Shown: positions 1-11,100 of the stretch, piece by piece
Layout of the letters: each line of letters begins with the position of its first letter
Numbering within the stretch: position 1 is the stretch's first letter
From: Erythrophleum ivorense
Taxonomy: Eukaryota > Streptophyta > Magnoliopsida > Fabales > Fabaceae
Length of the DNA: 64,000 nt
Direction of reading: 5' to 3'
Assembly (NCBI GenBank): GCA_026724425.1
Contig: JAIUCV010000005.1
Coordinates: 35,871,784-35,935,783, forward strand
Made by a program: the position numbers and the translations under genes
Notes under the pieces: generated by a model
Databases searched by the model: none
The model's input: the letters and a program-made list of their open reading frames with translations, nothing else
What the model was told of the DNA's origin: nothing

Positions 1-3000
1 GGCAACATTGACCTAAAGAATACTTGTAGCAACTACTAAAACTTTAAATCATACAAGCACATACTAATCCAAAGCCATCAAAAAATGACAATAATTGATG
101 CTTAGGCATTTAAAAAGGATTAAATTAGGCATCCTAGTCTTCCTAACATAACATCATAGTTCATAATCAAATCATTTACTATAAATTTTCACATTAACTT
201 AAAATTTTAAGATCAACTAAAACCTAAGCAACGTTTCAACATTTGAATAATATAAACCAAATATCCACATTTCCAACTACCAAATAGAACAAAGGCATTG
301 TCTTAAGATAAAAGCAAACCACATACCACTTTGGATTTCTCAAAAATAAACCTCATACAATTACTTTGAATGTCACTACTCTCCTTTTGATCGAAATCTC
401 TTTTTCTATGTTGAAAACTCAATTAAGTTTATGAACAATATGCTTGCCACTAGGAAAGCATCAATCCAAAGCTAGCTTATAGCCATTTAAAAGGATTCAT
501 TAATTAACTGTTTAAATTAATTCACCTAGATATTGAAAAGCATCAGTTCAAAGTTTACACAATTAACAAGTAGAGGGTAAGCGTTTATTCATTCAAAGCT
601 TATACGTTGTTCACCCAATTTATTCAAAATTGATGTTGATTTACCAGTTTGGATCCCTTTTGGTCTTACGATGATTGAGGGGATACTCAAGGCTAAAAAC
701 AACCTCTCCTTCTTCTTTTTTTAAGATTTGGGTCCCAAACAGTAAATTTTAAGATAAAAGTGTAACTAAGAAGTAAAAAATTATAAATATGACTAAAAAT
801 TACACTTGACTATGCAGTACTTACATATTTAGGTTCTTATTAAATGGGTGCTTTTGGTCATCTTATTGTTTCTTTAGTTGGGGTTGCTAGTTTTTCATGC
901 ATGATCATCTACTTATATAGACAGAACAAAGCATTTGCCCACAATTTATTTTTGTGAAACTAAATGTTATGATTATTCATAATTGGTGCTTCAAATTAAA
1001 GTAATGATAAGGAGTTTTTTTTAATTTTACTTTTTGAACTTGTTGTTGTACTAAAAAATGGATGATTTATTTCAAAATTTTGCATTAGCTTCTTGCTTTC
1101 AAAGTATTTAGGGAAGAAGGAAGCCATGGTTACTGAAGCAAACCCAATAGCAAAATTTCACCAAAAAAAAAAAAATTATACATTTCGTAACGAAAGAAAA
1201 TAATAAATAAAAATGTGAATTTTATACAGGTGAGACTTATTTTTTATTCTTCTCTTTCTTATTATAAAGAAAATAATAAATAAAAATGAGGATTAAAAGT
1301 AAAGCTAAAGACTCCATGCTTTAATGCTAAATGATAAATGAATTTTCTCTTTGCCTATAAGTAAAACAGACTACATCGCAGTGTACTTGCACAAGTTGTT
1401 TTAGATTAAGAAAAAAAAAGTATGTGGCTTTCAAAAACTTGTCAAAGAAAGTAGAACTATATATAATAAAAATATTCATTAATTGTGTATAAGGACACAC
1501 ATTATTTGTCACATACAAAATTACAACACTAGTAGAAGTAGTTAAACCAAAATTTAGTTTCATCGTTATGTATCATAATGCAAAAGCCATCAAACCATAG
1601 TTCCACAACAATGCAAAACAACTTTATTATGTTTGCATAGAAATGGATCTTTTTTGCTAAGGGAGGGTGAAACAACTAGAGAGAAATAAGTGTTGCTTAC
1701 CAATGAGGGAAGCAGTGGTGGACAATGACCAACATAAGTGACAAAGGGAAGCAATGATGAGAGTGAAAGGGAGGAGAGAGAGAGAGAGATGCAATTTCAA
1801 ATTAGACCTTAGGGTTTTGACAATCAAAATTCCCAATGAAAGATTGACAGAGAAATTTCCTTGCATGACTCTTGCTACAGTTAAAAAAATGTTTAATATT
1901 TTAGGTAAAGGGAAATTCCTTTATCCACAAGTTAATGAGAGATTACAAGTTTAGTGAGAGAATTTTTCTTTGCTAAGCCTTTGAAATTTTGCCACTAATA
2001 TGGCTCAAATGGTTGTGCTTTTATTTTTCCACCTTGGCCTTAATTTAGCAAGGGTCTTATGGTTCCTTAGAATATTCCCTTACTAAAATCTAGTTCATTT
2101 TGTAGTGAATAAAACCTATCTATATCAAAGAAAACATGCCATATGATCACTCCATTATGCATGTGAAATACAAGCAAGCAAATAAGACAAATGAGAACAT
2201 TTTAGTCTTATCATTCATTTTCCCCAATTTTCTTTAACCTCTATTGAGGGGGAAAATTGAACCTTATAAGGATTCAAGCAATTCCTCCAAGTTGTAATTT
2301 TCCTATGTAACAATTAATTGGTTGTATTGGCAAATTAAGGAATGAAATACTTTAAGAAAGTTATGCTACAATGAAGGGAAGAAAGATGGAACATTGTCAT
2401 TTAATTTGATGAAACCATTAAATAGAACATTAGGTGTTGAAGAAGGTAGGTTTGGTTGGGAAAGAAAAAATGAAAGAAGCAAAAAGGCTTTACCTATAAC
2501 TTAGCCCATTTAATAGAGTTAGAGAAGTCATTAAAGAGTATAAGTTTTAAGTTGAATCATACAATCTGTAGATCCAATCTAGTGCCACAAAGAGAATGGA
2601 GATTGAAGAACTGAGATACAACTTTTCTAGCATAACATATATATATATATATGTATATAAATATATGTGCATATATTTATATATGAGTAGCCCTTCTGAT
2701 GGCAACAACAAGGTATTACTTAACCTTAGTTTATTTTTATCATAAAAATAAAGCCTAAAAGTCAAAGAGAGCATAGAGATCGAATGGGATTTAAAGTCTC
2801 TTTTGTTAGCGCAAGGTTAAATAGGTCTTTAAAATCTCACTTGGTTCATAATTTTGATAATAACAAAAGCTAAAATTTTTTGTTCACATAAAAGCTCATT
2901 ATCTTTTGGTGCCTTTTTAATTATTGACTTGTTTGTATCCAGAAGAAAAATATTAATGAATGGAAGAAAAAACCAATTGTCCACTTTTGGTCAAGCAAAT

Positions 3001-3700
3001 TGGAACATGGTAAAATTGTATTTGTCTTTATGCATTTCTCTTCTATAGCTATTTGCTTTTATAAGAAAAAGTCAAATTTTTTATCTAACCTATGAAGCAA
3101 GCATTTAACAATATTTATGAAGATTAGATATAAGTGATTGCTTGGAAAGAATACTCTAAGCTACTAGTTGTTATTGAAGAAGAAGATTGTGAACGTTAAA
3201 AACATGTTCCCCTTATTTCAACAAAAAAAATCTGTAATCATTGTTCTATCTCTTATGGTTAGTAGTAAAGAAGTATAAATGTATTGAAAGCTTAAGTGAA
3301 AATTATTCAAGCCTTTAAAGAGCAATAATTTTTCAAGAAAAATATTATGAGTTTTTGGTGTATTAGCTTTTGAAAAGCAATTATTTACCTTAATGAAATC
3401 CTTAAGTAAAAGGTGAATATTCTTTTTGTATTATAATTTGTAACTCTCTAGATATGAAAGTAAGTTGAAGATAAGTTGTAAAGAATGTTATGTAAAAGTT
3501 TAAGGTGAACTTGCAAAACCTATATTAATAGTGAGTACGTAAAACTTATATACTATAATTGTTGCTTATTGAAAGAAAATCCCTTAAAATTTGAAGGTAC
3601 TAGATGTAGGTTTCAAGGGTTGAGTTAGGATAAAGTTGATATTATATTTTTTTCCCCTCTTTATCTATATTTATTAGTTGTATATCTATCTAACTCTAAT
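1..3700. other. Intergenic, AT-rich, no gene seen
   Basis: No frame here has recognisable protein motifs, and the open frames are short and of low complexity. Simple repeats include a GA run at about 1771-1790 and an AT-rich (TA)n stretch at about 2638-2690. The style resembles old transposon debris, but no terminal repeats or pol motifs could be identified. Confidence 0.6.
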
Positions 3701-3707
3701 TTTTGAA

Positions 3708-3868
3708 GATCCTCTACTTGCATATAATAACTTGCTCTACTTGCTTGTAATAACTTGTTCCACCTATATATAGCAGCTTGCTCTATTTGCCCGTAGTAGT
3801 TTGCTCCATTTGCTTACAATAGCTTGCTCCATTTGTTTATAATAGCTCGCTCCATTTATTGTTTCCTT
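3708..3868. repeat. 23-bp tandem repeat, about seven units
   Basis: Units begin at 3708, 3731, 3754, 3777, 3800, 3823 and 3846, exactly 23 bp apart. The consensus is close to CTTGCTCCATTTGCTTATAA plus TAG. Units differ at several positions, so the array is old. The period is not a multiple of three, so it does not encode a repeating peptide. No function is visible. Confidence 0.85.
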
Positions 3869-5685
3869 ACTCCATTTTGAACTTCCTCCATTTTTATATT
3901 TACAAAAATTTATATTATTTGAATTTTTTACATACCACACCAATTTAGTCTCTTTAGGTGTGACTATCATCTTCATCTTCTAAAATATGATATCAGCTTT
4001 ATTTAATTCAGTTTGTTGGCATTGAGGCATTTTTGAAATGGATTAGAGGCTTAGAGTATGAAGTAGGAAGCAAGGTGTTTTAAAGGAGATGGACAAAAAC
4101 AAACCAAAAAGTCATTGAATTAGAGAAAGCGAGTAATAAGGTGATGACAATATAGGATGTGCTTGCCAAATTTGAACAGTAGGTACATACGGGTGGCATG
4201 TGCTCTGACGCAAAAAAGATCCTTAGGATTAGAGTGGTGAAAGCATTGAAAATAAAGGGAAAAAATTGCTTCCATAAAATAAAAGAAATGATGTGAAAGA
4301 AGAGGTGAAAAATAGAAAGTCCCATAATCAAATTTTTTCTTTGGCAATGATAGATAGGGTTCATAGGTTTTTTTTTTGGGTTTTAATGGCTCAAATTCAA
4401 TAGGGGCTTTTCATAGCCGATGTTGTGACCCTCCAAAATAAGGGTTGGCCTCCTTTATGTTTTTTTTTTAAGATTTAAACGCTTGATAGCATCATGCTAT
4501 CTTAGTAGAGGTCCCATTTTTATTCTTTTATCTTTGGTTTGTAATCTAAAATGTATGTATTAGTCTTCTTTATGATCTAGTTGTGGAACTACCAAAATAA
4601 ATAAATTTTTATAATATAGAAGACACCTTAAAATAAAAACACGTAATATATTATAAATTATTTTAAAACAAGTACAATTTTAAAATTAAGTTTATTGTTA
4701 GTCAATAATCTATATATTAAAAGAGCAATATTTTTCTAGTAGGATTTTCTTTTCTTTTTTTTTGTCAGAATATTTTTCATTGTATTAACTTTACATTAAT
4801 ATTTGGGCTTGATCATAAATTATGGACCCATATAGATGTGGGAAGTGCAACCATTATCACATGCCCAACCATTTGAGCTATTCAATAAAAGAAATAGCCA
4901 AATGAAAAAAAAAAAAGAGTTATTATAAACATGGATGTGGATTTTGACAAGATGTTAAGATGGGAAATTTTTGAATTTTTACTCTAAAGTATAACAATCT
5001 CTCTATTATTATATTTTAATTATAAGTTGTTATATTTTCTTCGTTGCAAAGCATTAAAGGCGTATTCATTCATTGGTCATGTTTAACTTTTCTTCTCATC
5101 AAATCTAGACTATATAAATTTTTGATCCAGGTTCTCTGCTATTTCTCTTAAGGCAATTTCTGCCCTCCAAACAAGGAGGCATATGATTTATTTATCTATT
5201 TTATTTTAAAATAGAACTCTACTATGCAGCATGAGAGCTGCGTAGTTTGAGAATTCATTTGTAGGATATTTTGTATTAAAAAAAATGATAATGATATATG
5301 ACTAAAGAAAACTTTAACTTGTTTGATATGTAAAAAATTAAATATAAAAATAAAATTTTATAAACAAAAATATCTATCTACAAAATTTTGTAAATGAAAT
5401 TTTATCGTACAAGTTTTTTGTACGATACAATTTTATAAAAAGTTAAATATAAAAATAATGTAGGTATAAAAATAAAAATAAAAATAAGATAATTTTATAG
5501 ATTAAAAATATCTATAATATTTTTATTTTTAATGATTAAGTAATGTGTAATATATAATATTAAATAATAATTATAAAAATAAAATTAATATTTTATCAAT
5601 TTTTTTTCCTTTCCAATAGCCAACTAAACATGTCGTTGGTGAATGATAGTTTTTGAAAAACTAAATCCCTTCAATTATTATTTGT
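3869..5685. other. Intergenic, AT-rich, no gene seen
   Basis: No coding signal is seen on either strand. The only structured item is a perfect 10-bp inverted repeat with a 5-base loop at 5403-5427 (arm TATCGTACAA). It has no downstream T tract or neighbouring gene that would suggest a role. Confidence 0.55.
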
Positions 5686-5698
5686 GTATATATATACA

Positions 5699-5751
<53 letters not shown>
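5686..5751. repeat. Compound microsatellite (CATA)n-(TA)n
   Basis: A short TA run leads into about eight CATA units and then about twelve TA units. It is an ordinary plant microsatellite. Confidence 0.9.
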
Positions 5752-5937
5752 CTTTTTATTCTTATAAAAGAGGTACATGTCTTTGAAAATTGAAAATAGA
5801 GAAAGGGTGAAATAAGAATTGAATATTAAGACCTCGATTTGTGTAATGTGTAGCAGAGAGAGATAGAAAAAGAATTATTTTTTACATTTTGTTTAATAGC
5901 TAAATTTTGTCCAAATACTATAAAGAAAGAAAAAATC

Positions 5938-6348
5938 AATTCCCTTTATATAGATACGCGAATAAAAGATAATTATTATATTTAATTATATTAAATTTAT
6001 TATTTTATTATTATTATTTTAATTAATTCTTAAATAAAAATATGAGAGTCATTTTTTATCATTTTTTTATTTTAATATATATTTTTATCTAATCAAACAT
6101 ATAAATGAAATAATATTATCATTCCTTTCTACATTATTTGAAACTTAATTATTTCATTCTATTAAAATTCTTACTTTCTTTTCATTTTTATACCTAATAA
6201 TTCTTTATACAAAAAAAAAAGCTTGAGTGAATTCTCCATTTGTCTCCATCCCCTCCTTATCATTGAAGTCTCCTTAAAAAAAACAAATAAAGAATAAACA
6301 ATTACCTATTTTCTTTTAAAAAGTATATTCCAGGAGATGCATTTAGAA
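5938..6348. repeat. Direct repeat copy A (~411 bp)
   Basis: It begins AATTCCCTTTATATAGATAC and ends AGGAGATGCATTTAGAA. It is nearly identical to copy B at 6818-7227, with a handful of substitutions and one short indel. The ends are not TG...CA, so it does not look like a classical LTR. The two copies bracket a 469-bp spacer containing an open frame (6510-6830). Confidence 0.85.
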
Positions 6349-6509
6349 TTAGATCACTCAACCAAAAGATACTAGTGATTAAATTATATTCTAGTGGAAA
6401 GTTTAATGAAAGCCAAACCAAATATCACTCTGTCAATTCTTATTCCTTTAGTTAATCACATCTTTATTTGGGTATTATCGATTTGAATAAGTAATAGTAA
6501 AAACTGTAA

Positions 6510-6830
6510 CTAAATTTAAACTATTTACAGAAAATTATAAATATCTTCGATGCCATAGAAGAATTTGAAAACATAGAAAAAAGAAAATCAGTATCCATTT
6601 CCCATATAGAAACTTCAGTAGAACACCATGTAGAAACCGTAGAAACCCCTACAGAACCACTTGTACTAAACACTCCTGAACCCAAAAAATTAACAGTTAA
6701 CACAAATTTTACTATATCTAGAACTGAAACAAACATGAATAGAACTCTAGTAGTATACCACAAATTACAAGGAATAAAGATGCCTCCAAGAAGTAGAATC
6801 ATAAGTATTATTTTATTAATTCCCTTTATA
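6510..6830 (+). other. Short open frame of unknown origin between the direct repeats
   Basis: The frame has no stop for 107 codons, although it lies in very AT-rich DNA with stops everywhere else. It has no convincing start codon and ends just inside repeat copy B. The middle part is rich in Glu, Thr, Val and Pro and looks protein-like (for example VETVETPTEP and MPPRSRIISI). I do not recognise the family. A fragment of a retroelement or endogenous pararetrovirus polyprotein is possible, but no RT, protease or movement-protein motif is visible, so this stays a guess. Confidence 0.3.
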
Positions 6831-7227
6831 TAGATACGCGAATAAAAGATAATTATTATATTTAATTATATTTAATTTATTATTTTATTATTATTATTTT
6901 AATTAATTCTTAAATAAAAATATGAGAGCCATTTTTTATCATTTTTTTATTTTAATATATATTTTTATCTAATCAAACATATAAATGAAATAATATTTTC
7001 ATTCCTTTCTACATTATTTGAAACTTAATTATTTCATTCTATTAAAATTCTTACTTTCTTTTCATTTTTATACCTAATAATTCTTTATACAAAAAAAAAA
7101 GCGTGAGTGAATTCTCCATTCGTCTCATCCCCTCCTTATCATTGAAGTCTCCTTAAAAAAAACAAATAAAGAATAAACAATTACCTATTTTCTTTTAAAA
7201 AGTATATTCCAGGAGATGCATTTAGAA
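6818..7227. repeat. Direct repeat copy B (~410 bp)
   Basis: Second copy of the sequence at 5938-6348, in the same orientation. Sequence similarity stops sharply after ATTTAGAA in both copies. The high identity means the duplication is recent compared with the decayed transposons elsewhere in the window. Confidence 0.85.
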
Positions 7228-8110
7228 ACTATTAAAATATTTTAAAATTTCACTTGTACTACACAAATTAATATTATTCTGTTTCTAAAAAGACTGCTAA
7301 TTTAATTTAATTCTATACATTCTCAATGATATTTTTAAGACATTTTACCAAGGACATTTAACAACTAAATCGTAATTCATAACTTCAAATAAAATTTCAA
7401 ATATTCTTTTATGACACCTATAATACCATCAATAAATATGAAAGACCCCATTTTTCCTTTCTTCAAACGGAGCTTTAGCTGTGTATATAAATATAAATAT
7501 ATATAATTACAATTTGTTTACCATCAATGTTTGTGTACGGTCTTTCCAGCAATTTAGACCAAGTCAATTTTGACACCTATTGATTTTCTTTAGGGGCCCA
7601 ATTATCGACCTAAGGCCTCCGTCATGGGCCCAGGTTGCAGTGTAGGGAAAAAATTATAATTAAAAATTTTAAATTAAAGATATTTATATTAAAATTTTAA
7701 AATTTAACATTATTTTTAAAAAATTTAATGATCGAAAATTATAATTTATAATCTTAAATTATAATTTTTGTGCACGACTTATATTTTTTATTTTTAATTT
7801 TTTAAAATAATTTTAAAATATAAAATTATTAAATATAATTTTTTAAAATTTGAAAATGTTCATTATAATCTTTTAATAAAAATTAAAGAAAAAAGATTCC
7901 TCAGTGTACGAGTAGGGTTTAATAACTAGTCTTCTCCCCTGTGAAGCTTCTCTTTCGCAGAAGCCGAAACCCCTTGCTTCTGTAGCAGCACGCCCCAGAA
8001 TGCTACGTCAATAACTACCCTATCACGTACACAAGCGAGTTCACACATACACGTATATTCATATTGCGAAATTGGTGGTTCTGTGGAAATTCCAAGGCTT
8101 TGCCTTAACA
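7228..8110 (+). promoter_or_regulatory. Upstream region of the UBP23-like gene
   Basis: Gene-free DNA in front of the deubiquitinase start. Two GGCCCA/TGGGCC motifs (7595-7600 and 7625-7632) match the site II type of element common in plant housekeeping promoters. They lie about 480-515 bp before the start codon. An AT-rich stretch at about 7647-7850 looks like an inserted miniature element. No TATA box can be assigned with confidence, and an in-frame ATG at 8072 precedes the preferred start. Confidence 0.35.
7647..7850. mobile_element. Possible degraded MITE related to the 26344 element
   Basis: It starts GAAAAAATTATAATT and follows the same order of AT-rich words (TTAAAGATATTTATAT, then AAAATTTAA) as the well-bounded miniature element at 26344-26570. 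The right end and any target duplication are unclear. In such AT-rich sequence a chance resemblance is possible. Confidence 0.3.
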
Positions 8111-11100
8111 ATGGCGGAGAGTTCGTTGATTAAAACAGAAACTATAAATCCATCGGATTCTGGTTCGGATCCTTCTAGCGGGTCGGCGTTGTTCCACCGG
8201 AGAATCGAGTTCCTTCCGGCGAAGAAGCCCTTCAAAGGCTTTAACGATGGGGGTAGTGATTTTAAGCTCGAGACCCTAAACCCCCAGCACCTCCTCAGAA
8301 CCTCGGCTACATGGTTCCGGTCCTGGTGGAAAGAAGCACGATGGTTCCGAATTCTCCGATTATGGTTTGGATCCGGAGCTCAGTTTTGGTATTACCGTTC
8401 GAAGAATTGTGAGTCTATCGCTGCAATTTGACTGCTTTTCATTTGCTTTACTGCCTTAATTTGTTTCTTTTCAATTAACGTGATTGGTGCAGCTGAAAAT
8501 GGGACAGTGGAAAGGTTGATAATCTGGGATAAAACTCATTCAAATAGAGACGCACTTTATCTTTCCCTTCCTAGGAGTGAAAACTAAAACACGTCCATTC
8601 CCATTCCCTCTCTATTTTCCACCTTCATTACCTAGCGCTCCCTTAAATTTACTTGTATTATATACTTCTGTGGTTGGCATGCCTTTTGTCTTAGTGAATG
8701 CTTGTCAATATTTTGTTTGAGCAAAATGCTCTTAAATATTGCATTTTGTTATTTCGATTAGTTTTGTTGGTGGCTTCGTCATGTTGGATGCTTGATTGCC
8801 ATAGGAATCGGTATTCTACCCGTTGGGATTAATGGAACGTAATTTTCTTTGCCTTTGTCAATGGCAGGCAGCAGATGCTAGTTTTTCTTAATAAGCTGCC
8901 AAATGATTAATTGATTATTTCTTATACTCTATGTTTATGATAATATTTGCTACTTGCTTCTTCAGTTTTCCAAGCGCTCAATGTTCAACTGAGTGTTTCC
9001 ATTAGCAGCTTATGCTCTAACGTATAAGTTTAGTTCAACTTAGAAAATTTAGACATTTTCATTTTTAGTTTTTGGGCTTTCCTTACCATTTGACTTGGTG
9101 TTTATTTTATTCAAATGTTCTGGAAATTTATTCTAGATAGTTCTCTTTGTTTGAATTTGGTTAAAATTTCTTTCTTTTGGAAGAGCACTCCGTTGTTGTT
9201 GTTGTTGTTTTCTTTTTGGTTTTTTTTTTTGTGGCTAATATATGGTACCACTTTTTGGTTTGGTTTTATAGCCTTGCAATTTATTTGGCGTCTGACAAAA
9301 TTCTTTTACAAATTAAAAGGATTCTTTATTTCTATAAAGAACAATTCCCCTCTACATCTCTCTAATAGTTGCTATATTGGACTAGAATTCCTAGAGCATC
9401 TTGCTGGTGGAAGCATTTCTTGTGCTCATCAGGACTCTGTTTGTAGGTTCTGGACAATGTTACATTAAATGCATTGTTAATACTGCATATTTGATTTAAT
9501 CTTGAATACATTGTCCGTTCAACTTTTTTTTTGTTTCTTTCTTCAAGCTTTTCACAATGCTAGCATAATTTTAAATGCTATTACTAAATACTTTTTTAGC
9601 TTTTCATTTTTTTATTCTGGCTAAAGAGATGGCATGTTATGGTTTGTGCTTAAGTTGTCTGTGGGCTCAATTACAAGTATTTGTCATTTTCAGGGAGCTG
9701 GCTTGCGAAATCTTGGAAATACTTGTTTCCTCAATTCGGTATTGCAGTGTTTGACATATACAGAGCCTTTAGCTGCATACCTGCAAAGTGGAAAGCATAA
9801 AACTTCTTGTGAGCTACTCTCTGCTTTATTTTCCATTCTATTCTATGACACATACTTTATGCAGATTATATTTATGAAGATACTCCATTGGTGTTTCGCT
9901 CTTGCTTTGGGGTGCTTAGCATTGTCAATTAAGTTTTCAAAATTGTTAGCTGATGCGAATGAAGTCTGCATGTGTATGAGTGTGTGAAGGAGTGTGTTGT
10001 TACATTTTGTTTCTAATTACATTTTATGAACAATGTAGGTCATGTTGCTGGATTTTGTGCCCTGTGTGCAATACAGAATCATGTCAGTCGTGCACTGCAA
10101 TCAACTGGGAGAATCTTATCCCCAGAGGATCTGGTTATGAATCTGCGCTGTATCCTTGTGTTTGATGCTATGTTTTATGAATGAACAGTTAGAGAAAACT
10201 AGTTTCTCATTTCTTTCTGATTCTGATTATTTGATAAGAGCTGAAACTGCCTATCTTCAAATGTTGTGCTTCTTCTCCCCCCCCCCCCCCCTCTCCTCTT
10301 TTCTTTTTCCACTCTTTTGTGAATTTAATCCTTGAACACAGGAGAATCTTGGGACAAAGGATTGTTTTCATTGGGAACTGTTGACTGATCTTGGCACTCC
10401 ATAAATGAGAAGGCCTGAACAAAAGTTTGTCTCTAGCCCTTAGAGCTGCTTGATGGGCTGTAGCTCGTTACTGATAGTCTCATTCAGTTGTTATATATGT
10501 AATCTATATAGTCAATCTGCCGAGAGGATGATTAAAATGAGCTTGTCTTGTTGGAAACAGACCTTCAGGCAAGATATATGAGAATATTCAACAAATAGTG
10601 TAACACAAACACTGCTAAGGGGCAATATGATTGATATCAGACCTTTCATTAGAAGTGGTGTGGCAATAAATAGCAATTGTAATGATCACTAACTGAGAAT
10701 TTAAAATCTTACATAGAAACATATCATGACTGCAAAATACTTGTGCCCAAGGAGTTAGAAAATATGGCTTTGAGTAACTTGCTGCCATTCTTGTATTAAA
10801 TCATTAGAACGGATTCTCTTCATTCAATCCATTGACTGTATTCCGTGCAGTCAACAAATCAGAGCTGTTCATTTCATTTCTTGCTTTGCTGGGTGACTTG
10901 TAGAAGTAATTTTTTTTGGCCTAAAACGGTGCAAAACACACTGTTTTACATGTGAAATGCTTAAGGAAACCAAAATTGCCTTCACTCTCTCCAAGAGAGA
11001 AACAGTTTGGATTTTTCTTGCAGAGATGACCAAAATCTCACCCACTTAAGTATGATTGATAAAGAAGAAAAAGCAGTTTGAAGAGATGAATGCAAGTTTC

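Noticed and set aside
3764..3976. 70-codon - strand frame over the 23-bp array
   Set aside because: The repeat period is not a multiple of three and the peptide shows no repeat or domain.
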